DNA of 64,000 nucleotides from Ga0077527 sp964533495. GTDB taxonomy: Bacteria > Pseudomonadota > Gammaproteobacteria > Burkholderiales > SG8-41. Every line of letters begins with the position of its first letter. Position 1 is the stretch's first letter. Location of the stretch: the NCBI GenBank assembly GCA_964533495.1, contig CAZHJU010000003.1:1-64000 (forward strand). Direction: 5' to 3'. A model generated the notes under the pieces. That model saw only the letters and a program-made list of their open reading frames with translations. It had not been told where the DNA came from and did no database searches. A program made the translations under genes and the position numbers. Of this stretch, positions 36,010-44,580 are shown piece by piece.

Positions 36010-36975
36010 ATGGGATTCACGAAAGCCGCCACGGCCTGTCTGCTCGCCGGCGTCATCGCATCCACGGCCTTTGCGCAAAGCTATCCGCAGCGCCCGATCC
36101 GCGCCGTGGTGCCTTATGTCGCCGGCGCCTCGTACGACACCATCATGCGCATCGTCGGCGAGGCCATCGGAGAATCGATGAAACAGCCGGTGGTGGTCGA
36201 AAACCGCCCCGGCGCCAGCGCGATCATCGGCGCCGACATGATCGCCAAGGCAACGCCCGACGGCTACACCATCGGCATGCTCGGCGACAATCACACCATC
36301 CTTGCCGCGGTGAACCGCAAAACGCCGTACGACATTTTCCGGAATTTCGCGCCGCTGATGCGCGTGGCCTCGCTCGACAATGTCATCGTCGTGCACCCCT
36401 CGATGCCGGCGACTTCGCTGCAGCAGCTGATCGGCCTGCTCAAGTCCAGCCCCGGCAAGTACCGCTACGGCTCGGGCGGCGTCGGCGGCTCGACCCATCT
36501 CGCCGGCGCGCGCTTCGGCCAGATGGCCGGCGTCGACATCCAGCACGTGCCGTACAAGGGCGGCGGCCTCGCGGTCACCGGCCTGCTCGGCAACGAAGTG
36601 CAGATGATGGTCGTCAACATGATCTCGGCGAAACCGCAGGTGCAATCCGGCCGCATGCGCGCGCTGGCGGTGGCGGCGCCGAAACGTTCTTCCCACCTGC
36701 CCAATTTGCAGACCGCGGCCGAGGCCGGGCTGCCGGGCCTCGAGGTTTCGCAGTTTTACGCGATGGTCGCGCCGGTCGGAATGCCGCAGCGCATCCTCTC
36801 CCGGCTCGAGGCCGAACTGCGGCGCGCGACCGGACTGGCCGATGTGCGGAAAAAATTCGACAACCAGGGCGCGGATGCCTATGCCGAAACCCCGGCGGAA
36901 CTGACGGCATTCCTGAAAGCCAATATTGCCGGTTACCGCGAAGCCGCCAAGGCCGCGGGCATCAAACCAGACTGA
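36010..36975 (+). CDS. Bug-family periplasmic solute-binding protein 4
   Basis: 321 residues from MGFTKAAT, chosen for the excellent GGAGGAGGT ribosome site and signal peptide (to TAFAQSYP, ~23); the upstream extension to 35953 is rejected. Hallmarks: RPIRAVVPYVAGASYDTIMRIV, where Ala-Ser replaces the usual Gly-Gly after AG; VVENRPGASAIIGADMIAKATPDGYT; HVPYKGGGLAVTGLLGNEVQ. It is 16 bp before a TauD-like dioxygenase, so probably the first gene of a four-gene operon. Confidence 0.92.
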   Translation: MGFTKAATACLLAGVIASTAFAQSYPQRPIRAVVPYVAGASYDTIMRIVGEAIGESMKQPVVVENRPGASAIIGADMIAKATPDGYTIGMLGDNHTILAAVNRKTPYDIFRNFAPLMRVASLDNVIVVHPSMPATSLQQLIGLLKSSPGKYRYGSGGVGGSTHLAGARFGQMAGVDIQHVPYKGGGLAVTGLLGNEVQMMVVNMISAKPQVQSGRMRALAVAAPKRSSHLPNLQTAAEAGLPGLEVSQFYAMVAPVGMPQRILSRLEAELRRATGLADVRKKFDNQGADAYAETPAELTAFLKANIAGYREAAKAAGIKPD

Positions 36976-36991
36976 ACGCGAAATAACGGCC

Positions 36992-37870
36992 ATGGGCAGC
37001 CAGACCACTCCCGCATCCGCGCTGTCGGTGCAACCGGTGAACGGGCGGCTCGGTGCCGAAATCCGCGGCGTCGATCTGTCGGCGCCGCCGGATGCACGGA
37101 CCTTTTCCGCAATCCTGCAGGCGCTGCACCGCCACGGCGTGATTTTCTTCCGCGGCCAGAAACTGACGCCGGACCAGCTCGCCGCCTTCAGTCGCCGCTT
37201 CGGCGAACTCGACATCCACCACATGACCGAGCACGTGTTCCCGCATCTGCCGCAGGTGCGCGTGCTGTCGAACGTGAAAAAGGACGGCGTATCGATCGGC
37301 ATCACCAAAGGAGGCATGCACTGGCACTCGGACCTGTCGTACAAGCCGCAGCCGGCGCTGGCGACGCTGCTCTATGCCGTCGAATGCCCGCCGTCCGGCG
37401 CCGACACCCAGTTCGCCGACATGTGCGCGGCCTTTGAAGATCTGCCCGAGGCGAAACGCAGAACATTGCAGGCGCTGCGTGCCGTGCACGACCGCAACTA
37501 CCGTTATTCGGCGCTATATCCGGGCCGCCCGCCACTGACCCCGGAACAGGTCGCCAAGGTGCCGCCGGTCGAACATCCGCTGGTGCGCGTGCATCCGGCC
37601 ACCGGCCGCCCGGCGCTGTTCGTCGCCAAGGACGTGGTTTCCCGCATCACCGGCATGCCGGAGGAGGAATCGCGGGCGCTGATCGACGAGCTTGAGGACT
37701 TCGCCACGCGCCCCGACCGCGTCTACTCTCACCAATGGCAGCCCGGCGACCTCGTGGTCTGGGACAACCGCTGCACGCTGCACCGCGCGACACCCTACGA
37801 CCCGCAGTACCGGCGCACCCTGTACCGCACCCAGGTCAAGGGCGAGGCGCCGGTGGCCGTAAACGCCTGA
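36992..37870 (+). CDS. TauD/TfdA-family Fe(II)/2-oxoglutarate dioxygenase A
   Basis: 292 residues. It couples 2-oxoglutarate decarboxylation to substrate oxidation in the cytosol. Iron triad: His and Asp in GGMHWHSDLSY (HxD) and distal His in CTLHRATPYD; the 2-oxoglutarate Arg is in YRRTLYRTQVKG. Double-stranded beta-helix core with the family opener GAEIRGVDLS. The start (MGSQTTP) is 16 bp after Bug 4; dioxygenase B follows 18 bp later. Relatives open taurine, 2,4-D or alkyl sulfates; the substrate here is unknown. Confidence 0.9.
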   Translation: MGSQTTPASALSVQPVNGRLGAEIRGVDLSAPPDARTFSAILQALHRHGVIFFRGQKLTPDQLAAFSRRFGELDIHHMTEHVFPHLPQVRVLSNVKKDGVSIGITKGGMHWHSDLSYKPQPALATLLYAVECPPSGADTQFADMCAAFEDLPEAKRRTLQALRAVHDRNYRYSALYPGRPPLTPEQVAKVPPVEHPLVRVHPATGRPALFVAKDVVSRITGMPEEESRALIDELEDFATRPDRVYSHQWQPGDLVVWDNRCTLHRATPYDPQYRRTLYRTQVKGEAPVAVNA

Positions 37871-37888
37871 AAAAAGAAATTACGCCCG

Positions 37889-38923
37889 ATGCCCTCTTCA
37901 CGCCTGCGGATCACCAGCCCCGACGCCTGGGTCGGCCCGGAAATCCAGCAAGACCCGGCCTGGATCTGCCGCCTCGACAAATCCGACATCGCCGGGATCG
38001 ACGCCGCGCTGGCCAGCGCCAAACGCGGGGGCCTGCGCATCCCCTTCGAATCCCCGGCCTTTCCGCTGCCGCGGCTGCGGAAAAAACTCGACGGCATCCT
38101 CGACGAAATCGAGAACGGTCGCGGCTTCAAGCTGATCCGCGGCATTCCCCGCGGGCGCTACAGCGATGAAGACTGCGAACTGATCTACTGGGGCATTGCC
38201 AGCCATTTCGGCGCGCCGGTGTCGCAGAACGCGCGCGGCCATCTGCTCGGCCATGTCCGCGACGAGGGCCGCCAGATCGAAGATCCCAATGCCCGCGCCT
38301 ACCAGACCAGCCAGCGCATGGATTTCCACACCGACATGCTGCCGATCGACGTGCTCGGCCTGTTCTGCCTGCGCACCGCGAAGTCCGGCGGCGCCAGCAA
38401 GCTGACCAGCGCGCTGACCATCCACAACGTGCTGCGCGCGGAACGGCCGGATCTGCTGGAGGCGCTCTACGGCCTGTTCCACCTCGACTGGCGCGGCGAG
38501 GAGCCTGCCGGCGAACAGCCCTGGTTCAGCATCCCGATGTTCAGCGAGTCGCAGGGGAAAATCACCGCGCGCATCTGCAGCCTGGTGTATTACGAGTCCG
38601 CGGCGCGCTTCGGCGAACGGTACCGGCCGACGGCGCTGCAGCGCGAGGCCCTGCTCGCGGTGCAGGAAATCGCCAACCGCCCGGAGCTGATGCTGACCAT
38701 GGATTTCCAGGAAGGCGACATCCAGCTGATCAACAATCACACGATGATGCACGCGCGCGAGGCCTACGAGGACCACCCGGAGCCGGAACGCCAGCGCCAC
38801 CTGCTGCGGATGTGGATCGCGGTGCCGGACGGAAAGCGCCGGCCGCTCGCCGATGCGCTGGCGGACCGTTACCGCTGGGTGCAGCGCGGCGGCATTCCGG
38901 CAAAAAACCGGGCCGCCGCCTGA
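37889..38923 (+). CDS. TauD/TfdA-family dioxygenase B
   Basis: 344 residues, a more divergent member, similar in layout to clavaminate synthase/GAB-type TauD proteins. HxD in RMDFHTDMLPID; distal His in NNHTMMHAREAYED; Arg in RQRHLLRMWIAVPDG. It is unrelated to dioxygenase A outside these motifs, so it is not a recent duplicate; two successive oxidations of one compound are plausible. 32 bp before Bug 5. Confidence 0.88.
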   Translation: MPSSRLRITSPDAWVGPEIQQDPAWICRLDKSDIAGIDAALASAKRGGLRIPFESPAFPLPRLRKKLDGILDEIENGRGFKLIRGIPRGRYSDEDCELIYWGIASHFGAPVSQNARGHLLGHVRDEGRQIEDPNARAYQTSQRMDFHTDMLPIDVLGLFCLRTAKSGGASKLTSALTIHNVLRAERPDLLEALYGLFHLDWRGEEPAGEQPWFSIPMFSESQGKITARICSLVYYESAARFGERYRPTALQREALLAVQEIANRPELMLTMDFQEGDIQLINNHTMMHAREAYEDHPEPERQRHLLRMWIAVPDGKRRPLADALADRYRWVQRGGIPAKNRAAA

Positions 38924-38955
38924 ACCCGCAAGAATTCGACACCACCGGAGGAACC

Positions 38956-39930
38956 ATGAACCTGCGCGCAACACTGTCCTGCCTGCTCGCGGCCGCGGCG
39001 GCGTCCGTTCCTGCCTCTGCACAGGCGCAGCCCTATCCGGCAAAGCCGGTCCGCATCGTCGTGCCCTTCCCGGCCGGCGGCAACGCCGACATCTTTGCGC
39101 GGGCCTTCGCGCAAAAGCTGGGCGACGCTTGGAAACAGACGCCGATCGTCGACAACCGCGCCGGCGCCGCCGGCATCATCGGCACCCAGTTCGTCGCGAA
39201 ATCCCCCGCCGATGGTTACACGCTGCTGTTCGGCACCACCGGCACCCACACCACCAATCCCGCGGTCTACGCGAAACTGCCCTACGACCCGGTGAAGGAT
39301 TTCGCGCCGGTCAGCAATTTCGCCGACTCGCCCTTCCTGCTGGTGGTGCATCCCTCGGTGCCGGCGAACACGCTGCAGGGCCTGGTCACGCTGGCAAAGT
39401 CGCGCCCGGGACAGCTCGATTACGCCTCCTTCGGCACCGGCAGTTCGGCCCACCTCGCCGGCGAAATGCTGCGCACGACGGCGGGCATCAATGTCGTGCA
39501 CGTCGCCTACAAGGGCGGCCCGCCCGCGGTCGCCGATCTCGTCGGCGGCCATGTGTCGCTGATGTTCAATTCGCTGCCCGCCGTGCTGCCGCTGGTGAAG
39601 GCCGAACGGCTGCGCGCGCTGGCCGTGGCCGCGGCGAAACGCGCGCCGACGCTGCCCGGATTGCCGACTTTCACCGAAGCCGGTTACGACGGATTCGAGG
39701 CGGGCTCCTGGTACGGCGTTCTTGCGCCGGCCGGCACGCCGCGCGAGGCGATCACCCGGCTGCACGCGGAAACCGTGCGCATGCTGGCGTTGCCCGACAT
39801 CCGGCAGAAACTCGCCACCGAAGGCGCCGAGGCGATCGGCAATTCGCCGGAGGAATTCGCGGCGCAGATCCGGCGCGACATGGCGCGCTGGGCCAAGGTG
39901 GCGCGCGAGGCGAATATTCCGCAGCAGTGA
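38956..39930 (+). CDS. Bug-family periplasmic solute-binding protein 5
   Basis: 324 residues from ATG 38956 behind GGAGGAACC. Signal peptide to ASAQAQPYP (~24). Hallmarks: KPVRIVVPFPAGGNADIFARAF, IVDNRAGAAGIIGTQFVAKSPADG, HVAYKGGPPAVADLVGGHVS (Ala replacing the usual Pro of HVPYKG). Last gene of the Bug-TauD-TauD-Bug operon; convergent with the MCE lipoprotein gene, 10 bp away. Confidence 0.92.
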   Translation: MNLRATLSCLLAAAAASVPASAQAQPYPAKPVRIVVPFPAGGNADIFARAFAQKLGDAWKQTPIVDNRAGAAGIIGTQFVAKSPADGYTLLFGTTGTHTTNPAVYAKLPYDPVKDFAPVSNFADSPFLLVVHPSVPANTLQGLVTLAKSRPGQLDYASFGTGSSAHLAGEMLRTTAGINVVHVAYKGGPPAVADLVGGHVSLMFNSLPAVLPLVKAERLRALAVAAAKRAPTLPGLPTFTEAGYDGFEAGSWYGVLAPAGTPREAITRLHAETVRMLALPDIRQKLATEGAEAIGNSPEEFAAQIRRDMARWAKVAREANIPQQ

Positions 39931-39940
39931 CGGCGGGCGC

Positions 39941-40543
39941 TCAGCGCAGCGCCGACCCGTCCACCCACGCGGCCAGATCGTCGAGGATGCCGGTGACGGC
40001 AACGCCGAAAGCCTGCACGGCGCCCGGCGCGTCATGGGTCGGCGCCGGCACCGTGCGTTCGAAACTGCGCCGCGCCAGCAGCACCCGCCGCAGCGGATCG
40101 GTCAGTTCCGCCGTCACCGCCACGCGCACGTTTCCGGGCGCGCTGGAGGCATCGTGATAGAACTCGGCAAGATGCACGCCGAGAATGACATCGCCCCGGA
40201 CCCCGCTGACCGCCGTGGCCACCGCCCTGAACGATCTCGCGCGCTCCAGGCGCGCGACCAGCAGTTCGGTGAAGCGCCGGCCCGGCCGTTCGGTCCAGGC
40301 ATGGAACTGGTAATAAGCACGCTGGCCGGGAGCCCGGCTGTAGACGATGTCCGGCGATTCGTAGAACCCCGACACGGTGGCCGGCGTGACGAGCAGCGTC
40401 GTCGCGCGCGCGGACGCCGCCGTCCCTGCGGCTCCGGCCCCGGCCTCAAGCACGTAATGGCGCCGGGTCTCCTGCGGCCCCAGCGACGTACAGCCGGCAA
40501 GAACCATCATAATCGCGACCAGCGCCGCAAACGGCGTTCTCAT
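39941..40543 (-). CDS. MCE-system auxiliary outer-membrane lipoprotein (PqiC/LptE-like ABC auxiliary family)
   Basis: 200 residues. Lipoprotein signal MVLAGC (Cys ~18). The mature part fits the ABC-type transport auxiliary lipoprotein family (formerly DUF330): HYVLEAGA, VSGFYESPDIVYSR, YQFHAWTERPGRRFTELLVARLE. It anchors the MCE lipid-transfer bridge at the outer membrane. Fourth gene of the Mla-type operon, overlapping the MCE gene by 4 bp. Confidence 0.85.
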   Translation of the reverse strand: MRTPFAALVAIMMVLAGCTSLGPQETRRHYVLEAGAGAAGTAASARATTLLVTPATVSGFYESPDIVYSRAPGQRAYYQFHAWTERPGRRFTELLVARLERARSFRAVATAVSGVRGDVILGVHLAEFYHDASSAPGNVRVAVTAELTDPLRRVLLARRSFERTVPAPTHDAPGAVQAFGVAVTGILDDLAAWVDGSALR

Positions 40544-41484
40544 TTCATTCTCTCCCCGGGTCCGAGGGCGGACTCCGCCGGACCGAACAGCGCGCGCGAC
40601 GGATCCTCCAGCCTGCGCGCCGCCGCGCCCAGCGCGTCGGCCGTGGCCCGCAGTTCCTGCGCGGTCACCCGCAGCTCGACATTGCCGTCGGCCAGCAGCG
40701 CATCCATCCGCCCCGACAGGTTTCCGACATCGGCGCTCATCCGCGTCACCGCCGCGGCAATATCGCGCACCGCCACGGCCGAGGTTTCGCCCAGCGTGTC
40801 GTAACGCGATGCCAGCCGCTGCGCGTCCTCCCTGACGGCGATGCTCATGCGCCGCACCTCGTCCGCGGCGCCGCCCAGGGACGCCAGCGTCCGGTCGAAT
40901 CCCGACATGCTGCGGCTCATGTCGCCCGAAATCCGGCGCAGGTTGACCAGAAGCTCGCTGAGCGCCACCTGGTTCTCGTCGGAAAGGGCGCCGTTGATGC
41001 GCTGCATCGTCTCGCCGGCATGCTGTGCCACCTGCGCCATCGACTCCGTGAATTTGTACTCCGACTCGCCTTCGGCGATCAGCGGATAGGGCTCGCCCGG
41101 CGGCGCGTCGGTCAGCGGCGGGCTGTCCCCGTCACTGTTGGTCAGGCGAATGCTCGCGATGCCGGTGAGCAGTTGCCGTTCGACCATCGCGCGCGTGCCC
41201 AGCCGGACCGGGGTGGAGCCGTCGACGCGGATCAGCACCTCCACCGAACCGGGGCGGCGGGCCGAGATCCGGAATCCGGTCACCGCGCCGACCCTGATGC
41301 CCTGCATCTTGACGTCGCTGCGGATCTGCAGGCCCTCGAGCGACTGTTTTGCGAAATAGATCTTGAACGCCACCTCGTTGCCTTCGACGCCGGAGCCCTT
41401 CAGCCAGATGGCGGCGGCCACGATCAGCGCCAGCAGCACCAGCACCGTCGCTCCGACCACCGTGTATTTCGCTTCCGGTTCCAT
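40540..41484 (-). CDS. mlaD: MCE-domain substrate-binding protein (MlaD family)
   Basis: 314 residues. One N-terminal membrane helix (YTVVGATVLVLLALIVAAAIW, ~7-27), then an MCE domain (~35-115; VAFKIYFAKQSLEGLQIRSDVKMQGIRVGAVTGF), then a long helical C-terminus that would form a tunnel or needle across the periplasm. It forms a hexameric ring carrying phospholipid between membranes. Longer than E. coli MlaD (183), closer to the PqiB/LetB-like single-MCE proteins of betaproteobacteria. Its ATG shares one base with the preceding ATPase stop. Confidence 0.88.
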   Translation of the reverse strand: MEPEAKYTVVGATVLVLLALIVAAAIWLKGSGVEGNEVAFKIYFAKQSLEGLQIRSDVKMQGIRVGAVTGFRISARRPGSVEVLIRVDGSTPVRLGTRAMVERQLLTGIASIRLTNSDGDSPPLTDAPPGEPYPLIAEGESEYKFTESMAQVAQHAGETMQRINGALSDENQVALSELLVNLRRISGDMSRSMSGFDRTLASLGGAADEVRRMSIAVREDAQRLASRYDTLGETSAVAVRDIAAAVTRMSADVGNLSGRMDALLADGNVELRVTAQELRATADALGAAARRLEDPSRALFGPAESALGPGERMK

Positions 41485-42305
41485 CAGCCTCCCTTTTTCC
41501 CGGCCGGCGCTCGCGCCGCAAAATAATCTCTGACCCAGGGATCGCCGCTGCGCTTCACCTCGCCCACCGTCCCGTCCACGATGACCCTGCCGCCCGACAG
41601 CACGATCACGCGGTCGACGATGGAAAGCAGTGTATCCAGATCATGGGTCACGATAAAGACGGTCAGCCCCAGGGCATCGCTGAGCACCCGCACCAGACTG
41701 TCGAAGGCGCGGGCACTGATCGGATCGAGGCCCGAGGTCGGCTCGTCGAGAAACAGTATCTCGGGCTCCAGCGCCAGCGCGCGCGCCAGCGCAACCCGCT
41801 TGCGCATGCCGCCGGACAGTTCGGCGGGCATCTTTGCGCCCGTTTCCGGCGGCAGCCCCGCCAGCGACAGCTTGAAGCCGACCAGCGGCGGAATCAGGTC
41901 GGCCGTCAGCGCGCTGTGCTCCCGGAACGGCACGGCGATGTTTTCGGCGACGGTCAGCGACGAAAACAGCGCGCCGTCCTGGAACAGCATGCCGAAACGC
42001 CGGCGCAGGCGGCTCAACTCGCCGGGGTCGCAGTTCCAGACGTCCACGCCGAGCAGGCGCACCGTGCCGGCGGACGGCCGCAGCAGGCCGATGATCTCCC
42101 GCACCAGCACCGATTTTCCGGTGCCACTGCCGCCGATCAGGGCCACCACCTGCCCGCGCCGCACGTCGAAGCTGACGCCATCGTGCACGGTCGTGGCACC
42201 GAAGCGGGTGACGATGCCGTCCACCTGCAGCACCGCGTCCCGCCCCGCGGAAGCTGCCGCCCCATCTCCGTTCACCGCGCCCCTGTCCACCGCTTCCCCG
42301 TCCAT
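41484..42305 (-). CDS. mlaF: Phospholipid-transport ABC ATPase (MlaF family)
   Basis: 273 residues. Walker A GGSGTGKSVLVREI, signature LSGGMRKRVALARALA, Walker B EILFLDEPTSGLDPIS, H-loop VTHDLDTL. The RKR after the signature glycine is typical of MlaF. It has an unusual ~35-residue polar N-terminal extension before the ATPase fold (from VLQVDGIVTRFG). Directly follows mlaE with no gap. Confidence 0.93.
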   Translation of the reverse strand: MDGEAVDRGAVNGDGAAASAGRDAVLQVDGIVTRFGATTVHDGVSFDVRRGQVVALIGGSGTGKSVLVREIIGLLRPSAGTVRLLGVDVWNCDPGELSRLRRRFGMLFQDGALFSSLTVAENIAVPFREHSALTADLIPPLVGFKLSLAGLPPETGAKMPAELSGGMRKRVALARALALEPEILFLDEPTSGLDPISARAFDSLVRVLSDALGLTVFIVTHDLDTLLSIVDRVIVLSGGRVIVDGTVGEVKRSGDPWVRDYFAARAPAGKKGG

Positions 42306-43439
42306 TCAGATATCCAGGTGCTGGAACACGATCGCGAACACCGCGTCGAGCACGATCACCCAGACGATGCTCTGCACGACGGTGGACGTGGTGTTGAGGC
42401 CGACGCTGCGCGCGTCCCGCGCCACCAGCATGCCCATGCGGCAGGCGATCATCGCGATGAAGGCCGCGAACACCGGCGCCTTGACCAGCCCGACCACCGG
42501 CGCGCTCAGCGGCAGCACGCCGTGCAGCCGCTCGATGAACGACGGCACCGAGATGTCCAGTTGCCAGGAGGCGACCAGCATGCCCCCGGCAAGGCCGGCG
42601 AGGTCGCCGACGAAAACCAGCAGGGGCAGCGCCACCATGAGCGCCACCAGCCGGGGGATCACCAGCACCTGCACCGGCGACAGGCCGAGGACGCTGATCG
42701 CGTCGATCTCCTCCTGCACCTTCATCGTGCCGATCTGCGCGGTGAACGCCGCGCCCGAGCGCCCCGCGACGATGACGGCGACCAGCAGCGGCGCCAGCTC
42801 GCGGCAGACGGCGAGGCCCACGCCGTCGACGACGAAGATGTTGGCGCCGTAACGCTGCGCCTGCAGGCCGAGCAGATAGGCGAACACCACGCCGATCAGG
42901 AAGGTCACCAGCGCGGCGATGGGGATCGCGTCGAGGCAGACCGTCTCGAACTGCGAGACCGTCTCCTTGAAACGGAACAGTTTCGGCCGGCGCAGCAGCG
43001 CCAACAGCTCCGAAGCCACGACGCCGACGAATCCGACATGGGCCCGCAGCATCCTCAGCACGTTGAGCGTCGCCACGCCGATCCGCGACAGCACGCCGCG
43101 ATGGTATGCCTTGGCGCCGGCCGGCGGGCAGGTCATGCGCTGGCGCACGAGGTCGAGCAGTTTTTCGTGACGCGGATCGAAGCCGCGCAGGGTCATCATC
43201 GATCCCGCGCAACCCGCCCCTTCGAGATGCCTGCAAAGGATGAAACCGGCGGCGGTATCGAGTTCCTCCAGGCCACTGCCGTCCAGCACGATGCCGTCAC
43301 AGGCCTCCGGCGCGGCGGATTGCAGCGCCCCGGCAATCGCCCCGAGGTTGGACAGGCGCCAGACGCCGTTCAGACGCAGAACGCCGGTGCCGTTTTCGGT
43401 TTCGAAGCGCAGCCAGGAAGATGCATCGCCCATGTCCAC
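42306..43439 (-). CDS. mlaE: STAS-MlaE fusion permease
   Basis: 377 residues. An N-terminal STAS-like domain (~1-105; GVLRLNGVWRLSNL, IVLDGSGLEELDTAAGFIL) is fused to the MlaE permease (~140-377; FETVCLDAIPIAALVTFLIGVVFAYLLG, VAVIVAGRSGAAFTAQIGTMKVQEEIDAI, APVFAAFIAMIACRMGM). In E. coli the STAS partner MlaB is a separate protein; here it is fused, which explains why no mlaB gene is present. Inner-membrane core of the lipid transporter; first gene of the operon. Confidence 0.92.
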   Translation of the reverse strand: MDMGDASSWLRFETENGTGVLRLNGVWRLSNLGAIAGALQSAAPEACDGIVLDGSGLEELDTAAGFILCRHLEGAGCAGSMMTLRGFDPRHEKLLDLVRQRMTCPPAGAKAYHRGVLSRIGVATLNVLRMLRAHVGFVGVVASELLALLRRPKLFRFKETVSQFETVCLDAIPIAALVTFLIGVVFAYLLGLQAQRYGANIFVVDGVGLAVCRELAPLLVAVIVAGRSGAAFTAQIGTMKVQEEIDAISVLGLSPVQVLVIPRLVALMVALPLLVFVGDLAGLAGGMLVASWQLDISVPSFIERLHGVLPLSAPVVGLVKAPVFAAFIAMIACRMGMLVARDARSVGLNTTSTVVQSIVWVIVLDAVFAIVFQHLDI

Positions 43440-43576
43440 ATGATACAGGCTGGCAGCCGGGCGCCGGTGCCTCCCGGCAGATGCACCGTGCCGCCGGCGG
43501 CGGGGCCGGCGGGGAATTCCTTATTTAAAAATCAGATACCCGAAAATGCGGCCTGAAAATGCGCGGTGCGGAACAC

Positions 43577-44551
43577 TCACTGCTGCTGGATGCCCACCTG
43601 CGCGGCGACTTTCCTGTAGCGCTCCAGTTCGCCGCGGATGCGCTTGCCGAATTCCGCGGTGCCCATGGTGGTCGTTTCCGCGCCGCCGACGGTGGCGTAA
43701 CGCTTCTTCACATCCGGATTCTTCAGCACGGCGGCCGAAGCTTCGTAGAGTTTCGCCACCACGTCCTTCGGCGTGCCCTTCGGCGCGAACAGGCCGACCC
43801 AGATCGAGGCGTCGACGCCGGGGATGCCGGCTTCCTGCGCCGACATGTAATCGGGCACCTGCGGCGAGCGTTTCGCCGTGGTCACGCCGAGCACCTTGAC
43901 GCGTTTCGCCTGCAGGTGCGGCAGCACGCCAGGCAGGCCGGCAACGGTGAACACGACCTCGTTCGCGGCCACCGCCGACACCGCCGGCGCGCCGCCCTTG
44001 TACGGCACGTGCAGCGCCCTGGCGCCGGCCGCGGCGACCAGCCATTCGGTGGCCATGTGATTGACCGAGCCGGTGCCCGGAGAGCCGAAGGCCAGTTGGC
44101 CCGGCTTGGCCTTGGCGCCGGCGATCAGGTCCTTCAGCGTATTGAACGGCGAGGCGGCATTGACCACCACCAGCATCGGCGCGTCGCTGACCATGATGAT
44201 CGGCGTGAAGTCACGCTCGACGTCGTAGGGCATCTCCCTGAACAGCACCGGATTCACCGACATCTCGCCGGTGTGCGCGGCGAGCAGCGTGTAGCCGTCG
44301 GGCGTCGCCCGCGCGGTGGTGCCGGTGGCGATGAAGCCGTTGGCACCGGGGCGGTTGTCGACGACGAACTGCCAGCCCCTGTCCTCGGAAATCTTCATCG
44401 TCAGGATGCGCGCCGAGGTGTCGACCACGCCGCCGGGGGCGAAAGGCACCAGCACGCGGATCGGCTTGTTCGGGTAATCCGCGGCCTGCACGGACAGCGT
44501 CAGAACGGCGGCAAATGCGGAAACGAACACGGAAACAGGCAGGCTCCTCAT
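43577..44551 (-). CDS. Bug-family periplasmic solute-binding protein 6
   Basis: 324 residues. Signal peptide to SVQAADYP (~24). Hallmarks: KPIRVLVPFAPGGVVDTSARIL, FVVDNRPGANGFIATGTTARATPDGYT, HVPYKGGAPAVSAVAANEVV. Last gene of the Mo-hydroxylase/UbiD operon, 29 bp after ubiD, so it likely captures that pathway's substrate. It is flanked by AT-rich motifs (site E upstream, a degenerate copy at 43513-43536 downstream). Confidence 0.92.
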   Translation of the reverse strand: MRSLPVSVFVSAFAAVLTLSVQAADYPNKPIRVLVPFAPGGVVDTSARILTMKISEDRGWQFVVDNRPGANGFIATGTTARATPDGYTLLAAHTGEMSVNPVLFREMPYDVERDFTPIIMVSDAPMLVVVNAASPFNTLKDLIAGAKAKPGQLAFGSPGTGSVNHMATEWLVAAAGARALHVPYKGGAPAVSAVAANEVVFTVAGLPGVLPHLQAKRVKVLGVTTAKRSPQVPDYMSAQEAGIPGVDASIWVGLFAPKGTPKDVVAKLYEASAAVLKNPDVKKRYATVGGAETTTMGTAEFGKRIRGELERYRKVAAQVGIQQQ

Positions 44552-44565
44552 AATTTTTCCTTTAT

Positions 44566-44578
44566 AATCAAGTACTTA
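44566..44578 (+). repeat. AT-rich IHF-like motif, site E
   Basis: AATCAAGTACTTA, a full match to WATCAA-N4-TTR, between the ubiD stop and the Bug 6 start. The centre AAGTACTT is palindromic. Confidence 0.5.
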
Positions 44579-44580
44579 TA

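Noticed and set aside
34627..37344. 905-codon minus-strand frame covering two Bug genes and a dioxygenase
   Set aside because: Shadow frame; it conflicts with three genes that have signal peptides, ribosome sites and motifs.
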